Assembly (NCBI GenBank): GCA_024195265.1
Contig: JAJLRJ010000006.1
Location: 1,432,501 to 1,496,500, forward strand
Reading direction: 5' to 3'
From: Dendrophyllia cribrosa
Lineage: Eukaryota; Cnidaria; Anthozoa; Scleractinia; Dendrophylliidae
Length of the DNA: 64,000 nucleotides
A program made the translations under genes and the position numbers. Positions 43,034 through 54,893 of the stretch are shown here, piece by piece. Numbering within the stretch: position 1 is the first letter of the stretch; every line of letters starts with the position of its first letter. The notes beneath the pieces are model-generated. The model saw nothing but the letters and a program-made list of their open reading frames with translations, did not search any database and had not been told where the DNA came from.

Positions 43034-46000
43034 TTAAATGAGATCACCCACTGAAAGAGAGCAAACAGACAAATGATTCAGGATAACATAAGTGGTGCAA
43101 CAACACTGACAAGCATAATTTTGGGTTCTTGAAATCTGAGTTTGAGTATAAGATCGAAGACCAGTATGCACTTGAGTTTAAAAAGTCATGGTGATCCTCC
43201 TCTTGTACTCATTCTCCAATCTGAAGAAGGATTTGTTATAACTTTTAGAGTAGGTGTCAGAGGTAACTGAAACGGGTAGCTACCTGGGAAATTTTTCATA
43301 AGGATTTTATTCAAAATCAAGACAGAAGGCAGCGATTTCAAATAACAAAGACACGTTGTTTGCGTGCCTCTGTATGAAACCAATGTTGAAGGTTGCTAAA
43401 TTACTTGTAGAACAAACCTACCATTCATGGGCATTTCATCAATCTGTGTACTGTAGTACTGTTCAATGTCGCGTAAGATTCTGATGTCATCTGACTTCAC
43501 AAAGTTGATGGCAACACCTTTGCGGCCAAACCGACCTGATCGGCCAATCCTAAAATTAAAATGCAACAAATCAGATCACCCATCCAGATAGAAATTATGA
43601 CAAAAAAACACTGCTTTTGCTGGGACAAATCCCACATACCCTTGTTAACAAGGTGTGACAGTAAATGTCAACAGAAGTACAACAATCAAACCATGGGTAT
43701 CCATATTAAGTGGGTTCACACAGTTGACGTAATTGTTGGACTTGTACAATAAGGGAAAATTGTGCTTAGAATTTCTAAACATCCTCACTTGAAGGGCCGA
43801 GAGTATAAACGACCTATATGGAATTTTAGGCCTTTATTATTTTTTCTCGCTCAGATTTGTCCATTTTTGGCATGTGAACTACAAATAAGTTGCAAAACAT
43901 TGTTCAGAATTGAAGGGCTCGGGGCATATCCAGCCTATGTTGCTTTTGAGGTCATTTTTTATTTTTCTCGCTCAGATTTGTCCATTTTTGGCATGTGAAC
44001 TACAAATTCGTTGCAAAACATTGTTTAGATTTTTTTCTGTTGTTTTTTTACGTCGTTTTCGAGAATTAACGTATGCAAAAAAAATAATAAAATCTGCATG
44101 TCTCCCGCTGAATCCCGCTCGAAAAAATGAATTCCAAGGTTTACCCGAATTTCTCGATTTTACGCTGATTTTTCACTTCAGATGGCCAAGTTTGGGCCTG
44201 TACTGCTGAATCCCGCTCAAGAAAAATAAATCCCGAAGTTCATTCCCTCAAAATCGCTTCATTTTTATCACCGATAGTCAGCCACTTAGATTCGCGCCAT
44301 CTCCCTTATCGTTACGGATCTCCTTTAGGAAGCACTCCCGGTCCTCCGCTGCCGGCTCATAGTCTTTGCCCGCCTCGCTGAATTTCACCCGGCCGCAAGA
44401 ACTCACTTTGAGCTGCCCAACGCTGTATTTCAATCTCCCGCGCGACCACGCAAAGCTGACCTATCTGCCACTGTCGCAAAGCATGTCGGGATATCAATGG
44501 CGAAAACGAAAACGGAATGTCCGCCAAACGAAATACGGAAAATATTATAAGTCTTGAAGCATTTCGGATATCGGGCATTTCGACTACGGCACAGGATGGG
44601 AAATGGCCCACAACTCACAACGCTGCCCCTTTTCTGATCCGAAGTGATTCCTGACTTTCCCGCCGGCTCGCCTTGTCCACCAACGTCTATTTTCACCTTC
44701 GAGCATGAAATAGAGATTTAGGCAAGAAACACGACTCGTTTCTTTGAGAGGTGCTAGAGACTTACGGATTTCCGGACTTAATGATGTCCTTCAATCACCG
44801 GACGGGCCTTAAACATATTGGCTCATACGCACGCTACGGACGATGTGTTTGCCGTAGCGAGCTTGCGATCGATAACGAACCAGGCGCGCGTAAATAACGG
44901 TATTTTCGTTCATGTCGTTGGCGCGGGTCAGGAGTATTGTCGCATATTCTCGCGGCCAATCTGCTGTAATGGCGTCGAAATTACGCTCTGAATGTAAACA
45001 ACCACTAGAAGACCAGAACTCTGCTTTTTTTCAGGTGAAATTAGTCCAGTTTCTTAGGATTAGTGCAAATTCGACAAGGGTTTGTGATATTATTCGTTGT
45101 ACGATAAAATTAGGCAAATCTGAGCGAGAAAAAATAGTAAAACGCTCAAAAAGCAACATAGGCTAGATATGCCCCAACCCCTTCAATTTTTTGTTGTTGG
45201 TTTTTACGCCGTTTTCGAGAAATTCCGTATGCAAAAAAAAAAAATCAAAGGCTCCTATTGTAACACAATATTGCGGTAAGCTTCTGTTTTGACATTGACA
45301 CAGTTCAAGGATTTTTGACGAACGCAAACAAAAAAGCAAATCACTTTCATAATGTCCAGTTCGGGAAAAAAAAAAAAGGATGCTTAGTGTGAACCACCGA
45401 GGAACACATGCTCAGTTCAGACTAAGGTTTATTATTTAAGGGTAGATACGCATCAAAACGTGTATATCGATTTGAAAATCCGGCCAGCAAGAACTCACTT
45501 CGAGCTTCCCTACGGCAAAACCAAAATGGAGTTCCCGCCCGAAAATTACAACAAAATACTACAAGTCTGAAAGCACCTCGGATATTGGGCATTTTGACCA
45601 CGGCACAGGATGGGAAATGGCCCACAACTCTCAACACTGCCCCTTTTCTGATCTGAAGTGATTCCAGACTTTCCCGTCGGCTCGTCTTGTCCACCAAGGT
45701 CCATTTTTCACCACGAGCGCTAAATGGCACTTAAGACTCAAGGTGCGACAAGAAACACGACTCATTTCTTTGACAGGTGCTAGAGACTTAAGGATTTCCG
45801 GACTTAATGATGTCTTTCAATCACCGGACAGGCCTTATGCACGTTGGCTTATACACGCGCTACAGAGGCAATGTGTTACCATAGTGAGCTCACGATAGAT
45901 AAGCGAACCAGGCATGTGTAAATAACGGTATTTTCGTTCAGGTTGTTGGCATTGGTCAGAAGTATTGCAGTCGCGTATTCTAACAGCCAAACTGTTTTGA

Positions 46001-48898
46001 AATGGCTTCAAAATTGCACTCTGAATGTACAGTCAAAGCACTGGAGGGCCAGAAATCTGCTTTTTTCAGGTGAAATTAGTCAAATTCCTTAGGGTAAGTG
46101 CAAATTTGGCAAGGGTTTATGATATTATTCGCTGTACAATAAAATGAGGCAAATCTGAGCGAGAAAAAAAATAAAAAAAGGTCTTAAATTCTATATAGGT
46201 CTATTATGCTCTCGGCCCTTCAATTTGAAATAACTCAACCTACATGTACTGTATTACTCCCTGAATTCCACTGCACTTAGCCCAATTACAATTTACTAGA
46301 TATGTTCCAATTGACAGTGCTCATACCTGTGAATGTACAATTCACGGTTGTTGGGCAGGTCGTAGTTGATAACCAGAGACACCTGTTGAACATCAATACC
46401 TCTGGCCCACACATCTGTTGAAATCAGCACCCGACTGCAGAGGAAAGAAAATGAAACATGAGTATATATCCACAACCTAGAAACTGAATGTGATTGGTTT
46501 TAAGAGAGTCATGTTCAGGGACTCCTAGACTACAAGTGCCAGTCCCTAGTTTCTCTCAGGAATAGTCAAGTGGGTGATCATGCAAGTGAATCAGACTACA
46601 TGGCATGGAGGCAAAGAGAAAATGAGCTTATTTTCCCTCTGCCTCCACACCTCATATCTCCTTGCAGGAGATGGTTTTAACATGCCCTAGCATGATTGCC
46701 CACTTGACTATGCCTGAGAGAAATGAGGACCTTCTTGTAGTCTAAGGGACTCCAGAATGTTGGTGATTGGATAAACAGGGTTTTGAGGTAAGAAACTGAC
46801 ACCAAACAAAGTGGTAGTTAATAGTGAGATGGTCAAAAGCTAGGGTTCTGCAAAGCTAACCTCTGTCCAGATCTGAACTCTTTCATAATGGCATCTCTTT
46901 CTTTCTGTGGCATGTCACCGTGCATGGCTGACACTGTGAAGTTAGCTTCTCTCATCTTCTCTGTAAGCCAGTCAACCTAAAAAAAAATCCCTGTTGTGTA
47001 AGATGTACATGTACATGTATACCTGGGCTAGTTTCAAGAAAGTGACAATTTTAAGTGAAATAAAATATAGGGGATATTGTCATTGCCATTACATTTGTAG
47101 TTGAGCCTATAATCTATTATTCCATGAAATCTTGACCTGTGCAACAAAATCAGAACTGTAACAATCAAAGGGCTCTAAGAGCCACCTCGTGAATACAAAA
47201 CAGCGCAAGGTTAAGTCCACAGATTGGTTTTAATTTTCCATACTGAGTTTGACCAAAACATCTTAGGTCTTTAGAGTTACATGAATATGCATTATGTGAA
47301 ACGAGACTGTCTAGACGTTTGAATGATGAAATGACACTGGTGAATTAAAAAAAGTTTACTACAGCAATCATCTTTTAACATTAATACACTGGGGAATTAA
47401 AAAAGTTTACAAATGATGGAACAAGTGAAAATCTGCAGATCTGTTCCCGCATACTATATCTTGCTCAACGCTTTACATATTCACAAGATAAAAACAAGGG
47501 CTGTAGACTTTGTTCCACATTTTTATGCCTAAATACAACCAACCTTTCTCTTGGTGTTGCAGAATATTACTGCCTGTGTGATGGTGAGTGTGTCGTACAA
47601 ATCACACAGTGTGTCAAACTTCCATTCCTCTCGCTCAACAGCCACAAAGAACTGTTTGATGCCTTCCAACGTCAATTCATCACTAAGACAAACAGAACAG
47701 GACAAAATTCATAAATTACAAAATTCAACTCAATTTTTGCCTTTAAAGGACCCTAGTCATCCAAAATGCACTGCGCACTCGAACGGTGAAATCCGCCATT
47801 TTCGATGCCATCGAAATTACTGAACATTGCATAGTAAATCGGAATCTTACTGCATCGTCCCAAGTTGTGTGAATGAAACTCTGTAACTGTTATCGTTGCT
47901 TTTTTGAATGATTAGTCTATCGGTTTGAATGATTTTTTCGTAGTTTTGTGCTACTGGTGGACAAGGTTTTGACATCCAAAGTCAATGGTCTTATGGCCTC
48001 ACGGTTTCCCAAGCGTCAACGGCCGAAGGCGCCAGGAAATGCAAAGAAAACTATTTCTTCGAGAATCGACTTTCCACCCTTGGATTGCGAGCAAAAGTGA
48101 GGTTGGAATAGTACGGCTAAACCATAGCCAGTTCGCCGAATTGTTGTTGTTAAAGAATGTACAACAGTTGCATCCGGCCGTGAGAATTATGAAACAGCAA
48201 ACATGCTGGAGATTTAAATATTGTCAATATTTCACAAACTGATTTCATGATGGATGCAATAACGCCATATGCATACGTTTAACAACGAAAGTACAGCCTA
48301 GTTCCGAGACACGCAACTTAAACGCAGAATAAACTCTGAGGAGTCGAAATATGTAATATGTTGTAATATGCCATTATTCTATGGAATCATTGATGAAGAA
48401 AGACTATCTCGGAAGCCATGCTAACCACAGACTTGCGCTCACACAAAATCACGGACTGAGAAATTAACTCAGTGATCCTAGCGTTCAGCGACTACTACTG
48501 ATCTTGCAAACTATGCTCCAAAGAAACAATATTGTTATGCCGAGGACTAGCAAACAGCGATGGCAAATATTCTCATAGTAAACGGCTCTGGAAAGTGTTA
48601 ATATCTCCTGTCAGTATCAGAGACTTTCCTAACATCAAAGAATCGGCAACATTGAGAACAACAGTCCTGTTATATCTTAATTTTGATCTATAAAAAGAAA
48701 ACAATCTCTCAGACACGTACTTGGGGTAACCCTATTCTAAAGCAGGGCTGAAATGCTTTTTTTGTGACAAGCAGGATTTGTGCTAGGCCTGTCACCTTTT
48801 GTAACGATATTTTTATAAATATCTCGCCTCTGACCTTTCGCGGCGATTTCCTTACTTTTGGTCATGTGCCACGTGTAATATAATACCGAGACTCCCGT

Positions 48899-48932
<34 letters not shown>

Positions 48933-51900
48933 TCCTTTAAGAGAAAACAGGTTGAAACACAACTTTGGTTGCTTTTTTTTCACTGCTGTCAGTCATTGTA
49001 GCAACATGAGTTCTGTTCAACTGAAGGTCAAATTCATTAGTTTAGTCATTATTTATTTTTTAGCTTTGCCAAAACAAAATTTATGGATTTTGATTCATTT
49101 TCCATGTAACTGTTTTTAGGGCTCAAAAAGTATTGTTGCAGTTACAGTTTTGATTGACAGCGGTGTAAAATGCAAACATCAACTTTAGATTTCATCTGTT
49201 ATGATAAGATAATGACAAAAAAATCTTGAAGTTTTTATTATTAATTACCGTTTCACCAGAATCCTGATAGGATCTGTCATAAACTTCTCTGTCATTTCTA
49301 GGATGTCGTGTGGAAGGGTTGCACTTAACAGAACAACCTAAAAACAAACAAATTATAGCAAACAATAAATAATGTATTAGGGTCTATTTACATGGAAGAT
49401 GGATCATGTTAGCACTGTGATCATCCTGGCAGACAGATTATTTAAGTGCAACATGGTTTCTGCTGTTAGTTGTGCACATGCGAAGTGTTGCATGACACTA
49501 GGATGATTCAAGCTGAAAGGTTGGGTGATCCTAGTGCTCCACCAAGTTCTTTACAAAAAATAGCTTGCCTGAGTTGCAGGAGGGAGATATCTGTAAACAT
49601 CATAAATCTGCTCCTTGAAACCTGAAAAGAACAAAGTATAAGGCTTTAATAACAGAGACTATAATAGATCAGATAATTCACTTGACCATCAAATGCTTAC
49701 CTTTGTTTAGCATCTCGTCTGCTTCATCCAACACTAGCAATTTAATTGATCGGGTTCTCAAGTTCCGTCTTCTGATCATGTCTACAAATTGAAGGTATAA
49801 GGTAATGTAAAGTTGCACACTGTCATGAGCTAATTACCGCGCATAAACTGGATCCTAGATCAGGGACGCGAGGGTTACCCCGGATCGGCGGGAAATAGCA
49901 GGGTTTTAAAAGGAATTAGGACTTCATCAAGGTAATTGGATGGTTAATGTAACAGAAGACACAACGAACATTAAACACACAAGCCACAGTTTGCCCAAGC
50001 TTTATCTGGTTTCCAACAGCATTGTCACCACCCCCCCCCCCCCCCCCTCCTCCCCCCCCCCCCCCCCCCCTCTGTTCAAACAGTTTAGGTCAAAAAGTGT
50101 AAATGGGAAGCTTACCAAAAACTCTGCCAGGTGTTCCAGACACAACATGCTGTCCATAATCAAGTTTTCTAATGTCCTCTCCAACATTTGTTCCTCCGAT
50201 ACAAGCATGACATTGAATGCTCATGTAGTCACCAAGAGCAAGAATAACCTGTAAAAATTCAAATCTTGAGTCATGAAGTCTCTGGAAGAATTGCTACATG
50301 TACACTGTAGAGTGTGGCTGTGCATTCATGTACAAGCTATCAAGCAGTACTTTATTATTATTTTATCTTACTAATAACTTTCACTTTGTCGTGTACTCTC
50401 AGTCAGATTGTGCATTTCAACACCATAGTTCTGTCCCGAAAGATGGTTAAATTGATGCAATTCATCACACCTGAAGAGTTACACTAGTAAGAGTTTTGAC
50501 AGTGCAGGTAAAAACTGTATCAAAACATACAAAGTTTAAGGCCTTTTTAATACTAAGCTCAGAACAGAATTCTCTTTACTAACTTCAGTACAGTGGAACC
50601 CTACACTTAGACCACTTTTTGGGGGGATGAAAAAATGCTCATTCAGTCATTTTCTCATCTAAATCGAAACTATGACTTTCTGTACACCAGTCGAATGTTC
50701 TAACCACTGAAATATAAGAGACTTGCCACAAGTCATTTACTAGGTTCATATATTTCATGTGTCCTGTGTATACTGCTAGGGTCAGCAATGTTAAAAGCGT
50801 CAAAGTAGTGATAAGTAAAGAAAGATGGTAAATTTTTAAGCTCGGTAATGAAATGAGAAAGATGTAAAGTTCATCATGTCACAAGGTCACAGGTTTGATT
50901 CCTGTCAGGGCTAAGATTTTTTCTTTGTCCCACTGTGACTCTTGTGACATGATTAACATTACATCTTCATCAAACAACTTATTTTCAATTAATTTACCTT
51001 TTGTATCTGTTGAGCAAGTTCACGTGTCGGAGACATGATAAGAGCCTGGGTTTCTCTTGTCTGTTGGCAACAGAAAGCAAGAATAAAATATTGTTCATAA
51101 TGAGCAACTGCCAGATAACAAACTAAACCATACAAGCACCTTAAATCAAGGCGCTTTTGCAATTTAGTTAATCAGTGACGTGCATTACTGCTGATGTGTA
51201 GTTGGAAAAATATCCGCCCAGTATATTCAAAATTAGTTAAACAAATATGTAATTACCACTGCAATACTGTGTAGTTCCTACACTGGAAATCATTTTGAGT
51301 GAAAAGTCACTTAATTTGCAGTTACTCTGACATATTTTAACTACCAATGTTTCCTTAAAGCCTGATTTATGCATTTTCAGAGTGTATTGCAAAGATCCAA
51401 GTGCAAATCTTACAAACCTGTATGTCGATTGACTGAAGCACAGATATGGAGAGGGTAGCTGTTTTTCCTGTACCAGATTGAGCCCTGGAATTACACAACA
51501 TGATCAGAAGGTCAAAGATAGCTTGCAGTTAATATATTTATTCTTGAAAATATCAATATTACAGGCAAAAATACAAACATATACGACAGTTTTAAAACCA
51601 ACAGAACCGCATTAAGAACTAAAACAGCACATAAAGCTGACAAACGTCTACCCAATTTATGACAGAGCTAAAACGTAAACAGATCGAGCATAGTCTTTAC
51701 AAATGTAACAAAAAACACTCACTGTGCAATAACATCTCTTCCTTTTATAATCGGTTTAATAGCACGCTGTTGAATGGCCGACGGTTTCTCGAAACCTAGA
51801 ACAGAACAAAGTTGTTTATAAACGATAGAATAATCCCTGAAACACATGCAAAATTCCATGGCGTCATTTGTGATTCTCATTTCACGCTGACGTACCGTAA

Positions 51901-52040
51901 GCGTAAACGCCTCGAAGCAAGTCTTCCCGGAGTCTTAACTGATCAAAAGTTGGTACAACGTCAACCTCCTCTGATGTTTCGAATTCGATCTTGGTTGGAT
52001 CTTCATCCTCGTCCGCTACAACTTTTCTTTTTCGAGACAT
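43034..52040 (-). CDS. EIF4A3: eIF4A3 DEAD-box helicase (exon junction complex)
   Basis: Thirteen minus-strand exons: 52040-51896, 51795-51723, 51484-51418, 51060-50998, 50248-50116, 49781-49701, 49621-49569, 49337-49249, 47682-47544, 46976-46861, 46434-46327, 43549-43422 and 43050-43034. Phases close to 403 residues (human 411). Intron 7 uses a GC donor (CAG/GCAAGC). Helicase motifs in order are AQSGTGKT (I), PTRELAQQ (Ia), GG, TPGR (Ib), DEAD in VLDEADEML (II), SAT (III), [11 protein letters not shown] (IV), [10 protein letters not shown] (V) and HRIGRSGR (VI). The N-terminus [20 protein letters not shown] and the [14 protein letters not shown] segment point to eIF4A3 rather than eIF4A1/2. 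The last exon is only 17 nt and encodes VGDLI, against the usual VADLI. As the EJC core, eIF4A3 clamps spliced mRNA. It is head-to-head with LAMTOR4, 156 bp apart. Confidence 0.97.
43789..46223. mobile_element. MITE with a same-family copy nested inside (eIF4A3 intron)
   Basis: Outer ends TTGAAGGGCCGAGAG (43789) and CTCGGCCCTTCAA (46211-46223) pair. They are followed inward by CGACCTATATGGAATTTTAGG-like and CTCGCTCAGATTTG blocks. Without the inner copy it is about 1.16 kb. The halves of the outer copy align with the inner copy in the same direction, so the two are family members. Short frames of 63-102 codons have no domain. Confidence 0.85.
43910..45186. mobile_element. Inner copy of the self-nested MITE
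   Basis: Ends TTGAAGGGCTCGGGGCATAT and ATATGCCCCAACCCCTTCAA bound 1277 bp. The host copy continues smoothly across the insertion: CAAAACATTGTTCAGAA before it and TTTTTTGTTGTTGG after it correspond to adjacent bases in the inner copy itself. Confidence 0.85.
46518..46750. mobile_element. Small foldback repeat
   Basis: GACTCCTAGACTACAAG and AGTCAAGTGGGTGATCATGC at the left pair with GCATGATTGCCCACTTGACT and CTTGTAGTCTAAGGGACT at the right. Related fragments are at 12130-12280 and 40660-40720. eIF4A3 intron. Confidence 0.7.
47160..47420. repeat. Dispersed repeat, inverse of 20160-20720
   Basis: Starts AATCAAAGGGCTCTAAGAGCCA and includes TTATGTGAAACGAGACTGTCTAGAC, the reverse complement of blocks at 20160-20720. 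Confidence 0.6.
47747..48936. mobile_element. 1.2-kb MITE with TTAA duplication (piggyBac-type)
   Basis: Ends AGGACCCTAGTCA and TGACTAGGGTCCT are inverted repeats flanked by TTAA at 47743-47746 and 48937-48940. TTAA target use is characteristic of piggyBac elements. The interior has frames of 85-90 codons without recognised domains. It lies in the intron between eIF4A3 exons 8 and 9. Confidence 0.8.
50025..50072. repeat. Poly-C tracts next to an eIF4A3 exon
   Basis: Two long C runs separated by CCTCC lie about 45 bases from the donor of exon 5. On the sense strand these are G runs just inside the intron. Confidence 0.9.
50620..50960. repeat. SINE-like dispersed repeat (two tRNA-like boxes)
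   Basis: Carries the inverse of the 37800 fragment (TCATCTAAATCGAAACTATGACTTTCTGTACACC), then a block shared with 12735-12930 and a B-box-like ACAGGTTTGATTCCTGTC. eIF4A3 intron. Confidence 0.55.
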
Positions 52041-52196
52041 GGTCCAGTTTTTACTTATCACGTTTTTTTGATCGAGCGTGCGAAGAGAGAAGGAGCTTAG
52101 TAACCTCGCCTGTTTAAACGTCATAAAAAGCATCATGGGATGGCAAATGCAATCTCGTACCCAGTTCTCGCTCGAGATTAGACACATTGTCACAAA
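52041..52196. promoter_or_regulatory. Bidirectional upstream region eIF4A3 / LAMTOR4
   Basis: 156 bp between divergent start codons with no repeat. The spacing implies a shared core promoter for two housekeeping genes. Confidence 0.65.
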
Positions 52197-52363
52197 ATGG
52201 CTAGTTTGGTCAAAATCCCTGATGTACAAGGCTATCTCGAGATCAGTTCTAATAGAGCTGTGCTTGCTTCTTCCGGTGACCTTGAGAATGATGAGAATAT
52301 TGCAGGAGCCTTAACAAAGATGCTGCAAGCACCTGCCAAGATTCCAATCTCTGGGGATCAGGA
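52197..52363 (+). CDS. LAMTOR4: LAMTOR4-like Ragulator subunit, 5' exon only
   Basis: The frame starts [17 protein letters not shown] and continues [20 protein letters not shown] and KIPISGDQD. The stretch [13 protein letters not shown] is a hallmark of LAMTOR4, a small roadblock-like subunit of the lysosomal Ragulator that anchors Rag GTPases for mTORC1. About 55 of the usual 90-100 residues are visible. Homology stops where a G-tract element begins (CCCCGGTGGGGGG at 52364). I could not find the remaining exon (expected FKR..VVF..VTVS..VYVVKR) in the next 2.5 kb. The gene is either broken here or resumes in a diverged exon; a weak candidate, ACAGCTGCTTTCAG, lies at 53007-53020. Confidence 0.8.
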
Positions 52364-52660
52364 CCCCGGTGGGGGGACTCCCATATAACTGCATATAAAA
52401 ATGACGGGGAGCTCGTCAAACCTTTCAGGGGTCAAAATTTGTAGTTTGGTACCGTTTAGGGTACTAAAATCTAAAATGACCACCGTTAGAATTATCGCGG
52501 TACCTTTTAAGGTATGAGCCGAAAAAATATGACAGAACATGTTTTGTTTTAGAATTGGTACCTCTTAGGGGTAAAAATTCTTTTGAGCCACGCCCACCAA
52601 ACAAGATTCTGGTACCTTTTAGGGTGTTTTTTAGAAAATTTCCGACGAGCACCCCCGTCC
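52364..52660. mobile_element. Truncated G-tract element abutting LAMTOR4
   Basis: Starts CCCCGGTGGGGGGACTCCCATAT and carries several GGTACC(T/G)TTTAGGG-like units, ending GACGAGCACCCCCGTCC. The left end resembles the CCCGGG-G-run MITE family. The expected matching right end (GGGAGTCCCCCC) is missing, as if deleted. Confidence 0.65.
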
Positions 52661-54893
52661 TTTTTATATTTAATAGTGTTTTTTGTATCCATTTCAAGGT
52701 CATACGAAAATCGCTCTATCAGTTACTGTCAGACAAAGTATGACTGGTTAAGAAAAAAAATTCGGAAAGTAATTCAGATATTAAGCACATCAAGCAAAAC
52801 AGAAGACATAGTTCTTGCTTTTTTCCAAACTTAAAATTTAATAATAATGTGGTATCATTGTGAAATAAGTGCTGATTGATACTTATAAATTGCACAAAAT
52901 AACATTCATTACTTTCTTACATCAGTTTTATCCATCACTGAATATTCTTTGAACTCAATTTTTTTATTACCATTAATATTTGATGAGGAACGTTTTTCCT
53001 TTTAGACAGCTGCTTTCAGGTATTTCATTGCAGAATTATGCCACCTGTAAATGCTTTACATGATGCTTAGAAACAGAATGTTGTTATGTTATAAAAACAG
53101 GATGTTTAACAGGTAGTATTTCTTTTAGGAAAGGGATCCTTTCATCTCCACAAATTGAAAATGCTCACTTTTTGTCTAAACAACAAGCTTCCAAATGTGA
53201 CACCTGAATATATTTCCCCTTTCAAGAATTTCTCTGTGACTGAGTAAGCCACGCTAAATCTAACTGGTAGAAAGACAAGTCTTTCAAACATATACTGCTT
53301 CTTGAATGTGCATCATGTTGCATATTTATTAGTAATGTGCGCCACCACACAAGAAACTGTTTTGGATGTGAATAGTTTGTCATGTAGGACACAAAACACG
53401 ACATGATCCTCACAACATTCAAGTTGTCATGTCTGTGTAAATAACACTTCTGGTCTTGCATGCAGTGAGATGAAAAAAATTAGGTTCAATAGAAGAGCTT
53501 GTAAATCACAGAAAAACATTCAGTCGTGAATTGCCGTGTCTCCTCTTGACACTAAAGAGATGGTTGAAATATTTCAGTCTAAGAAACATACCATGTTTCA
53601 TCCTATTGGTCATTTCAACATGAATTTTTATGCAAAGCCACAAAAAAGGAAAAGAATTGTAAGAGGAAATTTAAATTTAAATTAGAATAGACAAAAAGCT
53701 TTACTGTAAACCACATTTAAAAACTTTTAATTTTTCAAGCTGTTTGCTAAAAGAATCATATTTTATGCAAAACTTTTTCTTCAAACAGTGAACCTTAAAA
53801 GTTTTAAATACATGTCACTAAATAAAATGAAAAACATTTACTTCTGTTTGTACAAGCAGGCCTTTCACAAAGACCTGGATCAGTTTACTTAACCTCTTTA
53901 ATTCAAACATGATGTTCAACATCACGTTTCTCCACACTATTTAACACATAGTCAAACAGAATAGGGAGGAGAATAAAGCAATTTATCAACTTGCAGACAA
54001 ATGTATTGCTGGTAATTGTGTATACCAAAACATTTTCAAAGCCAATATTGCCAGAAATATAACTCGGAAAGTCATATTTTCAGACTTGTTTCTGAAACAG
54101 TTTAAGATGTCCATTGTCGAAGACACAATAGAAAATGCTTTTAATATGTGTTCCTGTTGACAGCAGCTACCCAAACATACATGAAAGTTTACCTGTTTCC
54201 GAACAAAAAGTCATTAACAACCAGTAGATTGATCTGCATAATAAAACATGTATTTACATATTCGATGAAAAGCTTACAGGTGGCGAGAAATGTTGTAGCC
54301 AAAGGTGAAAGATGGGACTGAATAATCCAAGTTTTCCTCTATTTTTACGGAGAAAATAAGTTATCACCCTTCTTGACAGTTAATCATGAATTTATTAAGA
54401 AAATCTTATGTGATATCTTAAATGTAAGTTACTATTATAGATATAATACCTTGTATGGAAGTTTTTTTTTTCAACTGTATTCTGAAAACAAAACATTTTC
54501 CTGTTTGCAAAATTATAAATTTATTCTCAATATTCTGGCACAAAACAAAATCACACGGACGTATGTATTTTGCCTTTAAAGAAATAAAGTATTTCAATAA
54601 AGATTACAGGTGAAATTTAAGCATCTCTATTCACACAAATGGCTCAAGAATGAAACATTTTATAACACAGCCTTTTCTAAATTTGAATAAGTAATAAATT
54701 ATTTATTTCATAATACTGATTTTTTTACACGTGTCGCAAGAAATCAAGCTTACAGAAAATGGAAAAAAGCACTTTTTTCCCAACTTTGACAAAGAAATAT
54801 TTCGGTCATAATTTATATCGGTTCGAAACCGTGTCATGTTAATTTATGAAATTGAAAGGAAGCCTGTGAAAAGAGTTTTTCCACTTTCAAAAG
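52661..54893. other. AT-rich region between LAMTOR4 and the F-box gene
   Basis: No repeat family member and no convincing coding exon recognised. It should include the 3' ends of both convergent genes. Frames of 60-80 codons here have no domain signature. Confidence 0.4.

Noticed and set aside
44357..45730. Frames of 63-102 codons inside the self-nested MITE
   Set aside because: They are related to each other only because the element is duplicated, and none has a transposase motif or start context.
53100..53250. Second half of LAMTOR4 after the acceptor CTTTTAG near 53130
   Set aside because: Translations in all three frames do not show the conserved FKR..VVF..VTVS..VVKR pattern.
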